64,000 bases of DNA from Bombus terrestris. Its lineage: Eukaryota > Arthropoda > Insecta > Hymenoptera > Apidae. A program made the translations under genes and the position numbers. Below, piece after piece: positions 13,533 through 25,276 of this stretch. The stretch covers positions 813,001 through 877,000 of the forward strand of contig NC_063272.1 of the NCBI RefSeq assembly GCF_910591885.1. The letters are read 5' to 3'. The notes beneath the pieces were generated by a model. It saw only the letters and a list, made by a program, of their open reading frames with translations. It made no database searches and had not been told where the DNA came from. Position 1 is the first letter of the stretch. Every line of letters starts with the position of its first letter.

Positions 13533-16500
13533 GTACGACACGGAAAGCGTTCGCTTTTCTTCGCGTACCTATTCGACCCTCGTCGAGTTTTGATTTTTCC
13601 GTATAAAGAGAAAGAAGTGGGAATAGCCAGCAGGAACTAGCCCATCGAACATTTCCTTCGATCTCGGGCTACTTCCGGTTGCGCGATACCGAAACAGAAC
13701 GAGTGCGTTTCCGGTGCAGATTAACCGTTCCCAGATGGCTTCGTTCGCAGGAATTAATGGTTGTCGTATCCGTTCGAGGTCCGTGGTTAATTTCGCATTG
13801 TTCGTCGGGTTATCGGCCGAAGAGAGGAACGAGAGGCGGAGGACTCGTTTCACCTGAATACTTAATATTTTATTTATGTCTGCCGCGTCGCGTCGCGTCG
13901 CGCCGCGGTGGGCTCTCGTTGGTCGATACTCTTTTTACGTAATAGTCCATTGTTCAATGCGTTGGAACATGCAGCGGAAAGAAAGGTAAATGGACACCGA
14001 TAAGCGGTGTGGCGGCGACGTCGCGCCGGGCCGTCGATGCGCGCTATGCAAAAATAGTCATCCGCGAGAGAGGCTCGATTCGAACGCGGTGAAAGCTTGC
14101 AAAATGTTTTCTCGGCTCACGAAGCTCAAGAAGAACGCCCAACGTCGACCAACGCCTCGAACGAAAATAGCGTGAAAAGATCATACTCGGCGAGACTTTC
14201 GTTTACCTCTCGCATTCCACGTGGGTGAACGCGTTTTAAGGTTTCGCGTATCGAATTATAGCCGTGCTCGAGCGAAATGAACGTGATATGCGCTGGATTA
14301 ATCCACGCAGAACCGTTAGGCGAATAGATGAAAATTAATATTGGTCGAATTAGTCTGTGTTCGACGCGAAATTTAATCGCGTTGCCGGTGTGACACAAAT
14401 TCAATTTACGACCGATCGCTGATCAAAGCCGGTCCCTGAATCGTTTTCGCGATTCATCATTCGTTAATAGCTAGTCAACTTTATCGAACTTTCGACCGAG
14501 TCGGCAAGTTGCGTTCATGAAAATTCGATTGCTCGGCCCGTTTCGTTCCATGGACGCCGGACGGGAATAGACCAGAAAGCTCGCGCCATTTGGGATCGTG
14601 ACACACGCAAGACGTGTTTGCTAGGAGGCCGTTTACACGCTGCAAAAGGCTTTTCGTGACTTTCGTGCAAGATCGATATTTCTGTTATCAACGATATCGT
14701 CCCCATCGTAGGTTTCTCTTAGCGTAAATCGTATTTCCTGTCCGACGTTTACGTTTCGCTCGAATACTTAAAAATCAGAAATTCTGGTCGTGACCTAGCG
14801 TAAGTACGCAAATTAGTAAAGGTCTTCTCATAATACTTAGCTCTTTCTTATCTTAATAATTAGGCCTTCGTGGGTAGCCTTGTTGATTTGCCTCGATGCG
14901 GATATTAAACGCATCTTTCCTCTCGGGCTCCGTTTACATGCCAAGACCGATATTACCGTCGGATACGCTCCGGTGAACCGGATAAATACTGCTGTCGTAA
15001 TTCAATTCTAGGGAAGGTCGGTAAATAGTAAAAAAAAAAAGGAAGAAAATAAAATAAAGGAAAAGAAAGAATAGGAAAAAGATGGAGGAAAGAAACGCGT
15101 TTGCCTACTACGAGCGGACGAGAGAGAACGTTACACGATATACGCATTTAGCCCGGGACAATGAGTAATCAGCGACAGAGAAACGGCAGAGTGTTTCGCG
15201 AGAAAACGATGCATCACCAATCTTTTTAGGAACGCGTTGTTCATCCTTTATTGCCTGAGTCTTGCTGCTCGTGTTCGTAACAGACCGTTTCCGCCGCGTT
15301 AACGACACGTTCCTCCGTTGCATTTTCATTAATTTTTTCTTTTCGCACGCAAAAAGGAGTCAAACTCCTCGTGGAAAGGAAAAGCGTACACTCGTCGAAT
15401 GGGAAGGAAGTAATTAGTCGTAACAGCGTAAACAGATACACGTTATAGCCGTACGATATCGCGTTTACATCCATGTGCGCCGGGTTCATATCGTTCAGGA
15501 ATGAAAAGCTGTCCGATCGCTATCGTTCCATAAATTTATGCGCTCGCCGGATCTCCGTAACGTGGACCAACCGACAGTTGTTGCACGAGGGTAGCACGTG
15601 TCCGTGCCACGCGTCACCCTAGGTAATATTTTTTGCGGAACAGGAAATTGATTCTAGTATAAGTTCTAATGTAACCCGCGTACCAGCTGTTATACAGCTG
15701 ATATCAAGGTAGGATAATTCGCACGGATCAACGAGCATAATGTCTGGCGTCGATACGTTTACGACTCGAAGTATAGTAGAAGAGCAAGGCTTTTTAGTAG
15801 AAACTTGTAGTCGAAGCTTATCCTAATTTTCATCGTAACTAGATTACGACGAATATTAATTTATACGATACTAAGTTTACAAATTGCGATATTTTCGTCG
15901 ATATTTGCGCCGCGATCGAGATATACGGTTGCGTCATTTTCTGGAGAACTCGCTGGGTTTTCTTAGTCAAGATTTGATTGGGTACTCTTGGAGAGGATTC
16001 AAACAAAGTGTCGAAATCTGCAACCTTCGCGTAAATATATTTTTAGAGTAGCTAACGAGAACATTGTGCGTAGATTTTCCCTTACCTCCGTCTGCGTTCG
16101 CGGACTTTGATTGCTTGCTCTAACGCTAGTCTTTCGTTACAGAGTTATTGCGACTGTTTATAACCTACTCGCGATCAAAGTTGGTCGACAGCCAATGGTG
16201 CATCGGTATAGACACGCGAGTTTTGGTACCGTTTGCTCGATCGATTTCGCCGCGAGAAGAAACCGAAGATAATCGGAAGTTTATTACCGCGTTGTCCCTT
16301 TCTACCGTTGACCCACAGGACGGACAATGGCCTGAAGAAAGATTTTGGCCAACGGCCAAACTTCGGCTTGTCCTTTTGTTACTTAGTTTCCGCTGAAGTT
16401 TAGCCAAATTTGTAACGCGAATTCGCGAGTGCTTTGACTTTTCGATTCGTCAGTCGTTCATCGCGAGGTCGAGAAACTCTGACAGGTAAACGTCCGTTAC

Positions 16501-17552
16501 TTCGTCTCTAGCTAGAGGCGAAATTTTCCGAGATAGTACGGAAGAATGTAGAGAGCATCGTTTCACGTGGAAAATGTCTTTACTTGAAAAAATTGTGTAC
16601 ACAGTGCTGGCGAAACACGGGAATCGGAACCGTCTGAGAAAAAACACTCCGCTTTAGAAAGCCCTCGTGTAGAACCCTTCAGGGGCTGTAATTCTTTAAG
16701 CGAGAGGCTTACCCTTTACGAAAAAGCATGGGAGGAACGGTGAGAAGGGGTTTCACTTAACCAGCCGATCGATACGAGGTCTGCAGACGATAAAGCACGC
16801 GTTGCGTTCCGCACGTCCGGTTTCTGTTTCCCTCTTCGGTTTCAAGAATTGATTTCGTTCTACTCGTATTTTCTCTATTTGCATCGAGCCGTGAGGATGG
16901 CTGGAATCAAGGTCTACGTACTTCTTAGTTGAACGAATATCGAGAAACGAATAACACCTATTGGCCTCGAGTAACAGTGTCCTCTTTCTTTGGAATTCGG
17001 AGGACACGTTCTACGAGCGAAAACTCGACTCGGATGCCAAATATGCGTTTTAGAAGCAACAGTGGAGCACGTTATTAATGAAATCAGAATCAATTACGTC
17101 TCGCTCGTAACGAGCGCTCGCTGACACAGTGACACGATTGGCTACCCCTGAAAGGATGACGTTCGTACCTCGGCACCCTAGGGTTCGCTCATTTTTGTAC
17201 CCCTGTGCATGTCCCTTATGGGAACATCCACCCTTCTGTGAACTTCTCTTGTCTACGAGTCGCTAGGTTGTTCACCCTTCTTTCTATTCGAATTGCTTAG
17301 AGAGCATACCCCAGCCTCGAGAACACGGGCGACAACTGTTAAGTTGGTCACCCTCCACGATGAATAAAAAAAAAAAAAAAATAATATCGTGCTTCGATGA
17401 ACCGGCATTCTTTTTCCAACACAATATATCGTATAGCCTGCCGTGAAGATTGCGTTGATTAACGCGCTTGAAATTGTTCACTTTTCACTCGATGTATCGT
17501 TTTTTTTTCTTTTTTTTTTTTTGTATAAACGATTTCTACGAAAATGTTGCAG
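13533..17552 (+). other. Probable intron of acidic-protein gene
   Basis: About 4 kb with no convincing coding exon. It holds a GTCGC-type pentamer run (13,884-13,907), an A15 run near 17,368 and, just before the acceptor, a long T-rich tract (17,499-17,522). A donor-like CAG plus GTAAAC at 16,480-16,488 follows a TCAGTC initiator-like sequence, but no in-frame start is associated with it. Alternative first exons inside this interval remain possible. Confidence 0.45.
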
Positions 17553-20000
17553 GGTGGTGAAGAAGCGGAAAATGGATCAGCCACGGCAGGTAGTCCGGTT
17601 GAAGAAAAATCAGCAGTAAGTAGTCCAACAGCGGAGGACGAAGCCGCCCCTGTAGCAGCGGCACCAGCACCGTCGACCGAGGCGAAGGAAGAAAGCCCAG
17701 CATCGGCCGCTAGTAGCCCTACCGAGGAAAAGACAGAGGAACCCACTCCCTCTGCTCCATCTCTTGTCCCTGTCGAGGAAAAGAAAGAGGAGGTGGAAAA
17801 AGTGGAGGCCGAGAAAAAAGTAGTCGAGGTCAGTCCAGCCGGTGGTCAGTTCATAGCGGACCCGGTAGAAGTCTCCGTATTCCGAGTCCAGACAGTCGCT
17901 ACGCCGTCTATCATTGAGAGGAAAACCAGTGAGGATATTCCTTCCTTGCCTCCGTCCAGTCCACCACCAACCCCCATAGATACGTCGCCTTTGCAGCAGG
18001 CTCAGCAGGCCGCGGCGACCGCGACCGCGTTAGCGGAGGCCCTTAAGCTGCCTGCCGAGGCTGCTGACAAGGATATAATTACACCACCAGCCTTATCTTC
18101 CCTCTGCCCAGAACGTAACGACCCATCAACACCAGCCGCGGAATCACTCGATGCGACTCCCCAGATGCGACCGCCCATTTCTTCTGTCGACGAACCCCCA
18201 ACAAAATCGACTCTTATCCCTGCGAGCGTAGAAGCTCTGCCGCTGATAGATACAGACGCGCCTAATCCTCCGGATGATGTTACCAAGAATTTAGAGTCGC
18301 TTAGCGCCGGTGATAGCAATAAGACTACCGAGGTCGACGCTCTCCCGTCTCTAGAGAGTGATGCAAAAAGTCTTCATAGCGTTCCAGTTAACGAACTGAA
18401 ACAGCTGTCATCCGAGAACGATATCGATCAAAAATGCGTAAGGGAGACGACTCCCCTTACCGACGTTGAAAAGTCTTGCGAGCTCAAAGTCGATGAAAAT
18501 GTCGCGAATTCTTCGCAAATGATACAGGTCGAGCAAGCTTCGCAGTTATCGGATAGAGTTAGCAATCTCGACGGCGGCAAGTTGATTGAAAACGAAACGT
18601 CGCAAGTAGTTCTAGAGAACGTAGTGAAGGAGGAGTTCGTTGCACGCGAGAGAGAAAAGGTACCGGAATCGGCCAATATAAAGGAACGTGTCGAAGAACC
18701 AGTCGAAGAGATTATCGAGCCGAACGAAGTTGTTCAAGAAGATATCGAGCGAGTGGAAGAAGCCGCCGTTATCGATCCACCAGTTTTGACCGTTGATGCG
18801 ATCGTGGAATCCGAAGAAGGTCCCGTTCCGATTTCCGAAGAAATTTTAGTAGAGGCAAAGCCAGCGGTTGTCATTCCGGAGGACGAGGAAGTGACGGAAA
18901 CGCTCGTCGAAGAAGTAGCGGATAATTCGAAGGTAGATATCGAGTCGGTCCAAGTCATTCCGGAAGTGGACGACAAATTGGAAACGGAAACGGAACCCGA
19001 CGTCGCCGTACCTACGGAAGAAATTCTTATTTCCGAAGTACCGGAAGAATCGAAAGATCCATTTGTTTCTAACGAAGCGGTGATCGATCCTGTTACGCCT
19101 ATTACCGATTCCACGATCGAGAACGTTATCGACAAAGCGATAGACACACCCGAGATGATTAGGAACGAGGAGGAATCGATGCCCATGCCGCCTCCACCTT
19201 TGTCAGAATCACCTGTGCCTAGTCCTCAGGAAAAATTTGATTTGGAAACCGTAAACGTGGCGGACAATTCGAACACAGTGCCTTCCCCCGTTGTTCACAC
19301 AGAGTCTCAGATTTTAGACGTACAACACACACAAGAAGTGGACGGATCTCCTCTTTCACTGCCGGAACAGACGAACGAATCTTCTACCGCGGATATTTCC
19401 GTTCTCCAGGCAGATGACGCGTCGTTGAAAATGTCAGACAATCTGCCGTCCTGTCCTGTTAACGAGCAAACCACGTATCTCGCGAACGAAACTCAAGCGA
19501 ATCTCGCTTCGTCCAGGCTGGAAGACGTTCCTAGTCTCACAGACAACTTTCCCACAGCCCTTGAGGATACGACCCAACAGTTAGATTCCTTCAAATATCC
19601 CTTACCGCCGGAAGAGCTCTCTTGTCCGCTCGATATGTCCGAAACGAATAGCGAGCTTCCAATTGCCGACGAGAACGCGTCCAGTTTAAGAAATCCGACA
19701 GAGACACTACCGATACCGCCTAGAAGCCCCAGTCCTTTGTCCAATGTCAGTATCACGTCTGGCCTAACAACATCCACAAAAGACTCCTCACAAACACTGT
19801 TGTACGACGACCAGAGCAATCGAGAGTTCAAGATGGAATCGGTGTCGATAAGCCTCAATTCGTACAATGAGTCCGACATTGAATTAAAGGAGAGGTTAGC
19901 AGAGTCTCTGGCGGAGACTGAGAAGCAGGAAGAGAGCTCGGTTTCGTGTCAGTTGTCAAACAACGCCACGTCGTCGACTACTATCCAGGAGATCCATCAG
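17553..20000 (+). CDS. Giant acidic low-complexity coding exon (alternatively spliced)
   Basis: This is the longest real open frame in the window. The acceptor is a long T tract plus TTGCAG, and the exon starts with GGT GGT GAA. The ATG three codons earlier lies inside the acceptor and is not a start. The exon gives 816 codons up to a donor-like CAG plus GTGACT at 20,001. If that donor is unused, the frame adds five codons and stops at 20,015. The protein is strongly acidic and disordered in composition, rich in Glu, Val, Ser, Pro and Ala, with no Cys clusters or recognisable folded domain. An Ala-rich patch (residues about 155-175 of the exon) follows a PPSSPPPTP stretch. Further Pro motifs that could bind SH3, EVH1 or WW domains are MPMPPPPLSESPVPSP (near 19,180) and LPIPPRSPSP (near 19,710). 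The exon begins and could end in phase 0, so it can be used as a cassette. Long disordered exons of this kind occur in cytoskeletal, muscle and synaptic proteins. The function is unknown. Confidence 0.8.
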
Positions 20001-20015
20001 GTGACTAACATGTAA
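20001..20015 (+). CDS. Read-on end of giant exon with stop codon
   Basis: When the GTGACT donor at 20,001 is not used, five more codons (VTNM plus stop) end the protein. This makes the giant exon an alternative terminal exon. The choice between splicing to 21,412 and stopping here cannot be settled from sequence. Confidence 0.5.
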   Translation: MTNM

Positions 20016-20500
20016 CACAACCTCCTGGCATGAATTCAGGCAGCCAAAATACCTTTGGTGGCGCCTCGTTCCAAGTATCTCGTCGTACGGTCCGCACAAA
20101 CCAATCGTCTCTGTGAATATAGTCTGAAAATATCGACTTTCTCCCGTTTCCCCCATATCCCGATGCTCTGTCCAGTGCTCTGTCGCCCGACACATCGCGT
20201 TTTGTACCTTCGTTCAAACCTCCACACATCGAATCCCAGATAATCGACCATCATCCTCGGTATCTCAATTTCTCACCTTCGCTTTACGACGTTCTCTCGA
20301 CGAAGGGTAATCGAATGAGACCGAGACTGGCACATCGACGTCTGTGGGTTTTTGCACGAATTTCATCCGAACGATCGACAAAATCCTTGTCTCGGCGTAT
20401 CTCCATGCACGATATGGAATAGAGAATCTAAACAGAATCGATTGTGTCGCAAAACACATTCTCCCCTCATGGTATATGTCCTTTTTCTCTCTATTTTTCT

Positions 20501-20534
20501 TTCTCTCTCTCTCTCTCTCTCTCTCACTCTCTCA
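20501..20534. repeat. (CT)n microsatellite
   Basis: A CT run of about 34 bp followed by imperfect CTCAC units, in the non-coding stretch after the giant exon. Confidence 0.9.
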
Positions 20535-20578
20535 CTTTTTTTCTTTTTCTATCTCTGGTCCTTAACACACGATCCAGC

Positions 20579-20579
<1 letters not shown>

Positions 20580-20607
<28 letters not shown>
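20580..20607. repeat. Poly-T tract (T28)
   Basis: An uninterrupted run of 28 T. On the minus strand it is a poly-A run, but no retroposed sequence precedes it there, so it is treated as a homopolymer repeat. Confidence 0.9.
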
Positions 20608-20612
<5 letters not shown>

Positions 20613-21411
20613 AAGGGTCTCGTCGAATGCATCCTTCGTTCTGTCGAACGTGATTAACAACACGTCTACTCTGTTGCTGACAACTCCTATGACGCTTCCA
20701 CCACCAACCATTACCAGAACAACCGTTACTGCCATCACCTGTGTTGTTTGCCTCTTGGTTTTCTTGACAATATTAACACGACTTGTTATTCGAATCGAGG
20801 CGCTAAAGTAGAGCATTTGTAGCTCGACACATAGATAAACGAGCAAGAAACATTCGCTGCACTAGTCGAGTCCAGTTTCCGTAGAAAATTTCTTTTTCGT
20901 CGGAACGCTGTCACTAATATAACATAGCCGCTCGACTTAGACGAATTTCTAGCGTGAATCTCATTGATAGACGTAAACTTTAAACTAATTGTATACACGT
21001 AAATAGCTGAGGTTTTTAGAACTTAATTATGGCATAGAACTTATTTATTAGACATCGATACTATCATATGCTCTTTCCGTAATTGCATCTGTTTTGTCGT
21101 TAGCATCTTGTATTGCGCATGCAGAGTTTTCTTATTCGAGGGTTTATCAGCAGGGTTTCCAATTCTTTGCGCTGTTCGAAAAGCATGAGGAGCGATTCTG
21201 TCCCGCCACATGGTGGTCTTCCTTATGGTAGTCATGTCGAGTATCTAATTACTTGTCTGTGGGAAAATAATCCTTATTGTTCGTTTCTCAAGTGGCTCGA
21301 CAGAATCGACCTTTACGTCTTTTATCCTCGTAGCATGTTGGGATTTGGACTTGTTGCGGACGTCCAACTTCTCCGATCGAATCCTTTAACAAGAAGATAT
21401 ATACATTGCAG

Positions 21412-21579
21412 AGCACTCCTGAACCCGAGGCCCCAGTAGAAAATAACGTGGCTCATGACAGTACGACAGAAAGTTCAGCCGATGCTATCAAGGTTACAAC
21501 ACCAGCCGTCCCAAGCGAGGTACCCGCCTCTCCACCATCTGCCCCAGCCATTACCGAGGATGTCGCATCGGTAGCTAAG
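21412..21579 (+). CDS. Internal coding exon of acidic-protein gene
   Basis: The exon has 56 codons beginning STPEPEAPVENN, with acceptor ATTGCAG and donor AAG plus GTAATA. It is phase 0 at both ends. The composition matches the giant exon (Pro, Ala, Glu, Ser, Thr), including PAVPSEVPASPPSAPA. It can join the giant exon (…EIHQ to STPE…) or the first coding exon directly. The frame runs into intron sequence after the donor and loses its bias, which supports the boundary. Confidence 0.75.
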
Positions 21580-21841
21580 GTAATATCGTGTCAACTGGAT
21601 TGTGTACTCTATACGCTCTTATCTTTAGTAAACGTTGTAAATACGCAATATATGATGATCGCCAACAGATCGTTCGCGCGGGTTAGCGCGAACGATTCCG
21701 AGACCATTAACGCAGTTTAATGTTCAAAGAAGAATAAAGTGCGAGGGGCCATCTGATTAACATCTTAATATAGTTTAATTCTTTACTTATAAGATATCGA
21801 CGTAGTTCGACGATACAACTATTAATAGTTATCTCATTTTC

Positions 21842-21865
21842 TTTTTTTTTTTTTTTTTTTTTTTT
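21842..21865. repeat. Poly-T tract serving as polypyrimidine tract
   Basis: A run of 24 T lies six bases before the AG that opens the next coding exon. It is both a homopolymer repeat and the likely polypyrimidine tract of that acceptor. Confidence 0.8.
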
Positions 21866-21872
21866 GTTAAAG

Positions 21873-21938
21873 GCTATTGAAGAGATGGACATAAGCGATA
21901 AGGCTGTTGCGGCAGCAACCATCGAGTGTAATACGAAC
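21873..21938 (+). CDS. Small 22-codon coding exon of acidic-protein gene
   Basis: The exon is AG-flanked after a T24 tract and encodes AIEEMDISDKAVAAATIECN plus two residues. It ends with AAC plus the consensus donor GTAAGT. It is phase 0 at both ends. It contains the only Cys of the C-terminal module. The regular helix-like composition differs from the disordered exons before it and suggests a conserved C-terminal peptide. Confidence 0.75.
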
Positions 21939-22023
21939 GTAAGTAGAGTATACAAGTTATTTTTGTCGACAAATACTTATATGCACATTCTTATCGAACG
22001 TGTAATTTATTTGCTGTTTACAG

Positions 22024-22068
22024 GAAATTATCGCGGAAGCACATTACCAAAACAACATAAACGAATAA
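22024..22068 (+). CDS. Terminal coding exon of acidic-protein gene
   Basis: Acceptor TTTACAG, then 14 codons (EIIAEAHYQNNINE) and TAA. It is phase 0 with the preceding exon. Combined with the other exons it gives predicted proteins of about 960 aa (with the giant exon) or 144 aa (without it). The stop codon lies within an AATAAA hexamer (22,064-22,069). That hexamer is unlikely to be the only poly(A) signal, because many others follow. Confidence 0.75.
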   Translation, partial: EIIAEAHYQNNINE

Positions 22069-24075
22069 ACACCACTAACCGAATTGTATTTTGGGAAGAA
22101 GAAAGTTCTTTTCTCTCGTTAAAACCAAAAAAGTATATTATATAGATATGTATATTTGGACCATTCCTGCAACTAAACAGAAAATAATGTTCTTTCGTTA
22201 CGAGCAACAAAAAATGGAACGATGTGACCGCGACATCGCGAGAACATATAGACTTTATAGTAGGCCTATTAATAATTATTAGATGGCATTTGACGGCAGG
22301 GCGAAAGAGAAAGTTCACGAAACGTGAACGATCGTATCATCCAAGAGAACGGGGTTACGAGGACGAGCCAGATAAAAAAGAGAAAGAAAAAGAAATGATT
22401 CTGAAAATGTGTAGCGCCGTTCGCGGATGGTATCTCGAAGCAGATAATTCTTACTGTTCTTTTTCGACACGAATGAAATATTTTCTACCGTGGGCCGTGC
22501 TTATTTGTAACATCGTAACAAGTGGCCCTGCTGTGTAAAAAAATTAGAACCTGTCACTGTTGCTATACATAAATCGTATGATGTGACCATCGCGCGGCGG
22601 ACAGGCGATACAAACGAACATTCGAATTAAAACAAAATAAATAATGGTAATAAGAACTTCGTTTATCGCGTATTCCAAAAAAATACTCATCGAGGCGCGT
22701 CCCCTCGTAACTACATATGTATTGCTATATCGAGAGAGTATAAAGAACAAGAAAGCTGTAATAAAAAAAAGAAAAAAAAAAAAAGAAAAAACAAGGGAAG
22801 ATCAGAGACTGACAGAACAAGGTGTGCGTGTGTGTTCGAATGCGTGAGAGAGTGTGAGAGCTAGAGAGAAGAAAATGAGAGAGTGAATATCGAGTGTCAA
22901 GGAAAGAAACAAGGGAAATAGGAAAGAATAATTTGGGATATGTCTCTTCGCCAGAGTGTGAACAGAAAAGGAGGAGAGATAGGATGGACGAAAGCAGAGC
23001 GAGAAGAAAAAAGTTATTAAAAGATATGTCAAAGCGTACGAGTAATGAAACACTCGCAACGCAATTTTAAGGACAGTCGATTATTTTGCTCGTATTTCTT
23101 TCGCGGTCCTTGTTTTTCTTTATAATTGTACAATCGAGAGGTTTTATGTTGTAACGAGGAACTGCACACTTCTACGTATGACTTTGGTACGCGCGAGCAC
23201 TTGATACAATTACACACATGTAAGGACATTACACGCCAATGCGTACATACGTATAATGCAACACACGAGATAAGGGAAACATACAGTATGTCGAGACAGT
23301 GTAAGTGATATATAATCTAGACATAGAGAAAGCGTTTGTGTAAATTCGGCGTTTGTCCTTCGGAATGCTACTTCTCCATACGAGAATACTTACGAGGAAG
23401 CCTATTCGTAATTTTATAATAATCACTAAAATATCGCCTAATTACAATTACAAGACATGCACAATTACCATCTAAAACGGATTCGTTTCTACGGATCTTC
23501 AGGAGTAAATAATTACCTATGACAGCTTTTTTTATTAAGACCGTAGCGTAGATCGTAAAGTTAAACGAAAAGCGCATATATGTAAATGCTCCAAAATCTC
23601 AGAATACATGTAAGTGTTAATGGAGCGAGCGTTCATTGTGCCCGCGACCGGCATTGATTTTTAAACGATATATAATGAGTAAGGAGAAAGAGGTAAAATT
23701 AAAAGTTGTATAGTAAACCTTTCATTAAATATATTGTCCGTAATGATCTTTACAACGAAATTTTTTCGAGGCAAGTTTTGGCGACGAGAGTGAACTTTTT
23801 ATTTAAAAAAGGAAAAAAATAAAAAAAAAATCCTTGAACCCGACTGATCTGTGCACTCGAATTATCAATCGTTAACGCTGAGGCACCATCGACGCAAGCC
23901 TCCTCGTTTATTTATTTTGCGCGTCGGAACTACAAAATTGTAAATGAGATTTTTGAGTCGATAGTGCCTCGGACACAGACCAACAGTCTTCAGTATCTTC
24001 GATGAGCAGTTATAATAGTAATTAAACTATTCTACATTTATCTATAACCTATAATAAACTGTGAAACAAGTGTAA
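22069..24075 (+). other. Long 3' UTR candidate with several poly(A) signals
   Basis: There is no coding signal. AATAAA hexamers occur at 22,636, 22,760, 23,818 and 24,053, and the segment becomes AT-rich and purine-rich toward its end. The last signal lies 118 bp from the COMMD8 stop codon on the opposite strand, so the two genes converge tail to tail. Which signal is used is unknown. Confidence 0.5.
24053..24058 (+). terminator. Distal poly(A) signal AATAAA
   Basis: This is the last plus-strand AATAAA before COMMD8, in a short AT-rich stretch. Cleavage would be expected near 24,075. It is one of several candidates for the acidic-protein gene. Confidence 0.35.
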
Positions 24076-24139
24076 AACCACGTGTACTTATTTGATCTTG
24101 GAAATTTATTGCGATTATACATCGAGTATAACAAATCCT

Positions 24140-24145
24140 TTTATT
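24140..24145 (-). terminator. Poly(A) signal of COMMD8
   Basis: TTTATT on the plus strand reads AATAAA on the minus strand, 26 bp after the COMMD8 stop. A second copy lies at 24,105-24,110. Both positions are typical for a short 3' UTR. Confidence 0.6.
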
Positions 24146-24170
24146 ATTAATTAATTTGTTTACATCTGAG

Positions 24171-24902
24171 TCATTGCACTATATTTTCCATGGTATTTAT
24201 AAACGTGTCCAATTCATCTTTGCTTAATTCTAAATCTAGAATACGTTTTGAGTCCTTACTTTCAAGAATGAGATCTAACTGAAGAAGGGGCTCTCTTAAG
24301 GAAGCTAATTTGCTAGACCCCATTATAAGCTGTAAGAATAATGCAATTAATAGCAATGTACCTTGAACAAATGTTTTTATTAGTTTACCTTTAATCTCCA
24401 GTCAAAGTCAATTACTGTGTCGTGCTTTTCCTTAGAGTATTCCATCAACAATGCATCTGTTAATTGTTGTCTTCTCACTTTCAAACACGATAATATATTC
24501 TGTTGAATTTGCTCAGGTAATTCATGGTACTCTTGTGGCATCTAAAGAGAATTATATTTACTAATATGAAAGTTTTATTAGTTTCATGAGAATATTAAAC
24601 ATACCTTTTCTTCTGTTAAATATAACGAAGCTGGATTTCTCAGAAGCATAGATATTAATTTATACGTTTCTTCATATTCTTCTTTACTCCAATCCATGCT
24701 ATTTACGAACTTATGATAGGTTGGACCTGGTCTGCCACATATTTCATCCACGCAAGCGTGCAACAACTAAATTATACGGGTTAATTTTTCAACAAATAAA
24801 TAAATTTCTTACTCCATTGATCATTGTAGTACTTACTTCCTTCAAAACGTGAATTTTGTCCTCACCAAAGAGGTTAAGGTACAACGTTTGAGCAGTCTCC
24901 AT
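24171..24902 (-). CDS. COMMD8: COMM domain-containing protein 8
   Basis: Four minus-strand coding exons: 24,902-24,837, 24,766-24,605, 24,541-24,389 and 24,329-24,171. All junctions are phase 0 with GT-AG borders (donors GTAAGT, GTATGT, GTAAAC). They give a complete 179-aa protein, close to the roughly 183 aa of vertebrate COMMD8. The N-terminal helical part carries the DEICGRPGPTYHKF motif (residues 29-42), matching the family's IDGICGRAYPVY region. The COMM domain at the C terminus starts near residue 118 with VIDFDWRLK, followed by LASLREPLLQLDL and a closing LSKDELDTFINTME helix. COMMD proteins form the Commander complex with the CCDC22/CCDC93 and retriever subunits, acting in endosomal recycling and in control of cullin ligases and NF-kB. 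The chosen ATG (24,902-24,900) has A at -3 and G at +4 and opens exon 1 directly. The gene is AT-rich and CpG-poor, unlike its neighbours, which suits a broadly expressed housekeeping gene. Confidence 0.95.
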
Positions 24903-25244
24903 AATTTGCAAGTTCCGTAGAACTTTCTGTGTATTTCGAATTATAAATAACAAAATTTAGTAGATTTTTGCACGTTTGTTTGTGCATTTATTTTACATGA
25001 CAATAGTCATACATTGCAGTTTCATTTACATTACACATGATAGATAAACTTAAACATCATTCACAAAAATAGTTACAAATAAATTTATCGTATATAAGTA
25101 AGAAATTTCATATTTCATTCATATATTATTAAAGTTGATACTTTTAATATTTCACGCTCCGAAATGTATGAAAACTCAATGACAACTAACAAATTCGTTT
25201 TATCGCCATCTGTGATTGACAACGATTATTTTAAGTGAAAAGTG

Positions 25245-25276
<32 letters not shown>

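Larger units (their letters stand above)
20016..21411 (+). other. Alternative 3' UTR or intron with simple repeats
   Basis: This is non-coding in all frames I examined. It contains a CT microsatellite (20,501-20,534), a T28 run (20,580-20,607) and an AT-rich segment. The next AATAAA on the plus strand is far away, at 21,733. That weakens the terminal-exon reading and favours splicing to 21,412 at least in part. Confidence 0.5.

Noticed and set aside
16440..16490. Initiator-like TCAGTC followed by a CAG plus GTAAAC donor, a possible alternative first exon
   Set aside because: The exon would be only about 30 bp, and the giant exon it would join has no early in-frame ATG.
18734..19186. Minus-strand Ser/Thr-rich frame opposite the giant exon
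   Set aside because: It is the complement of Glu- and Val-rich codons and has no independent start or splice signals.
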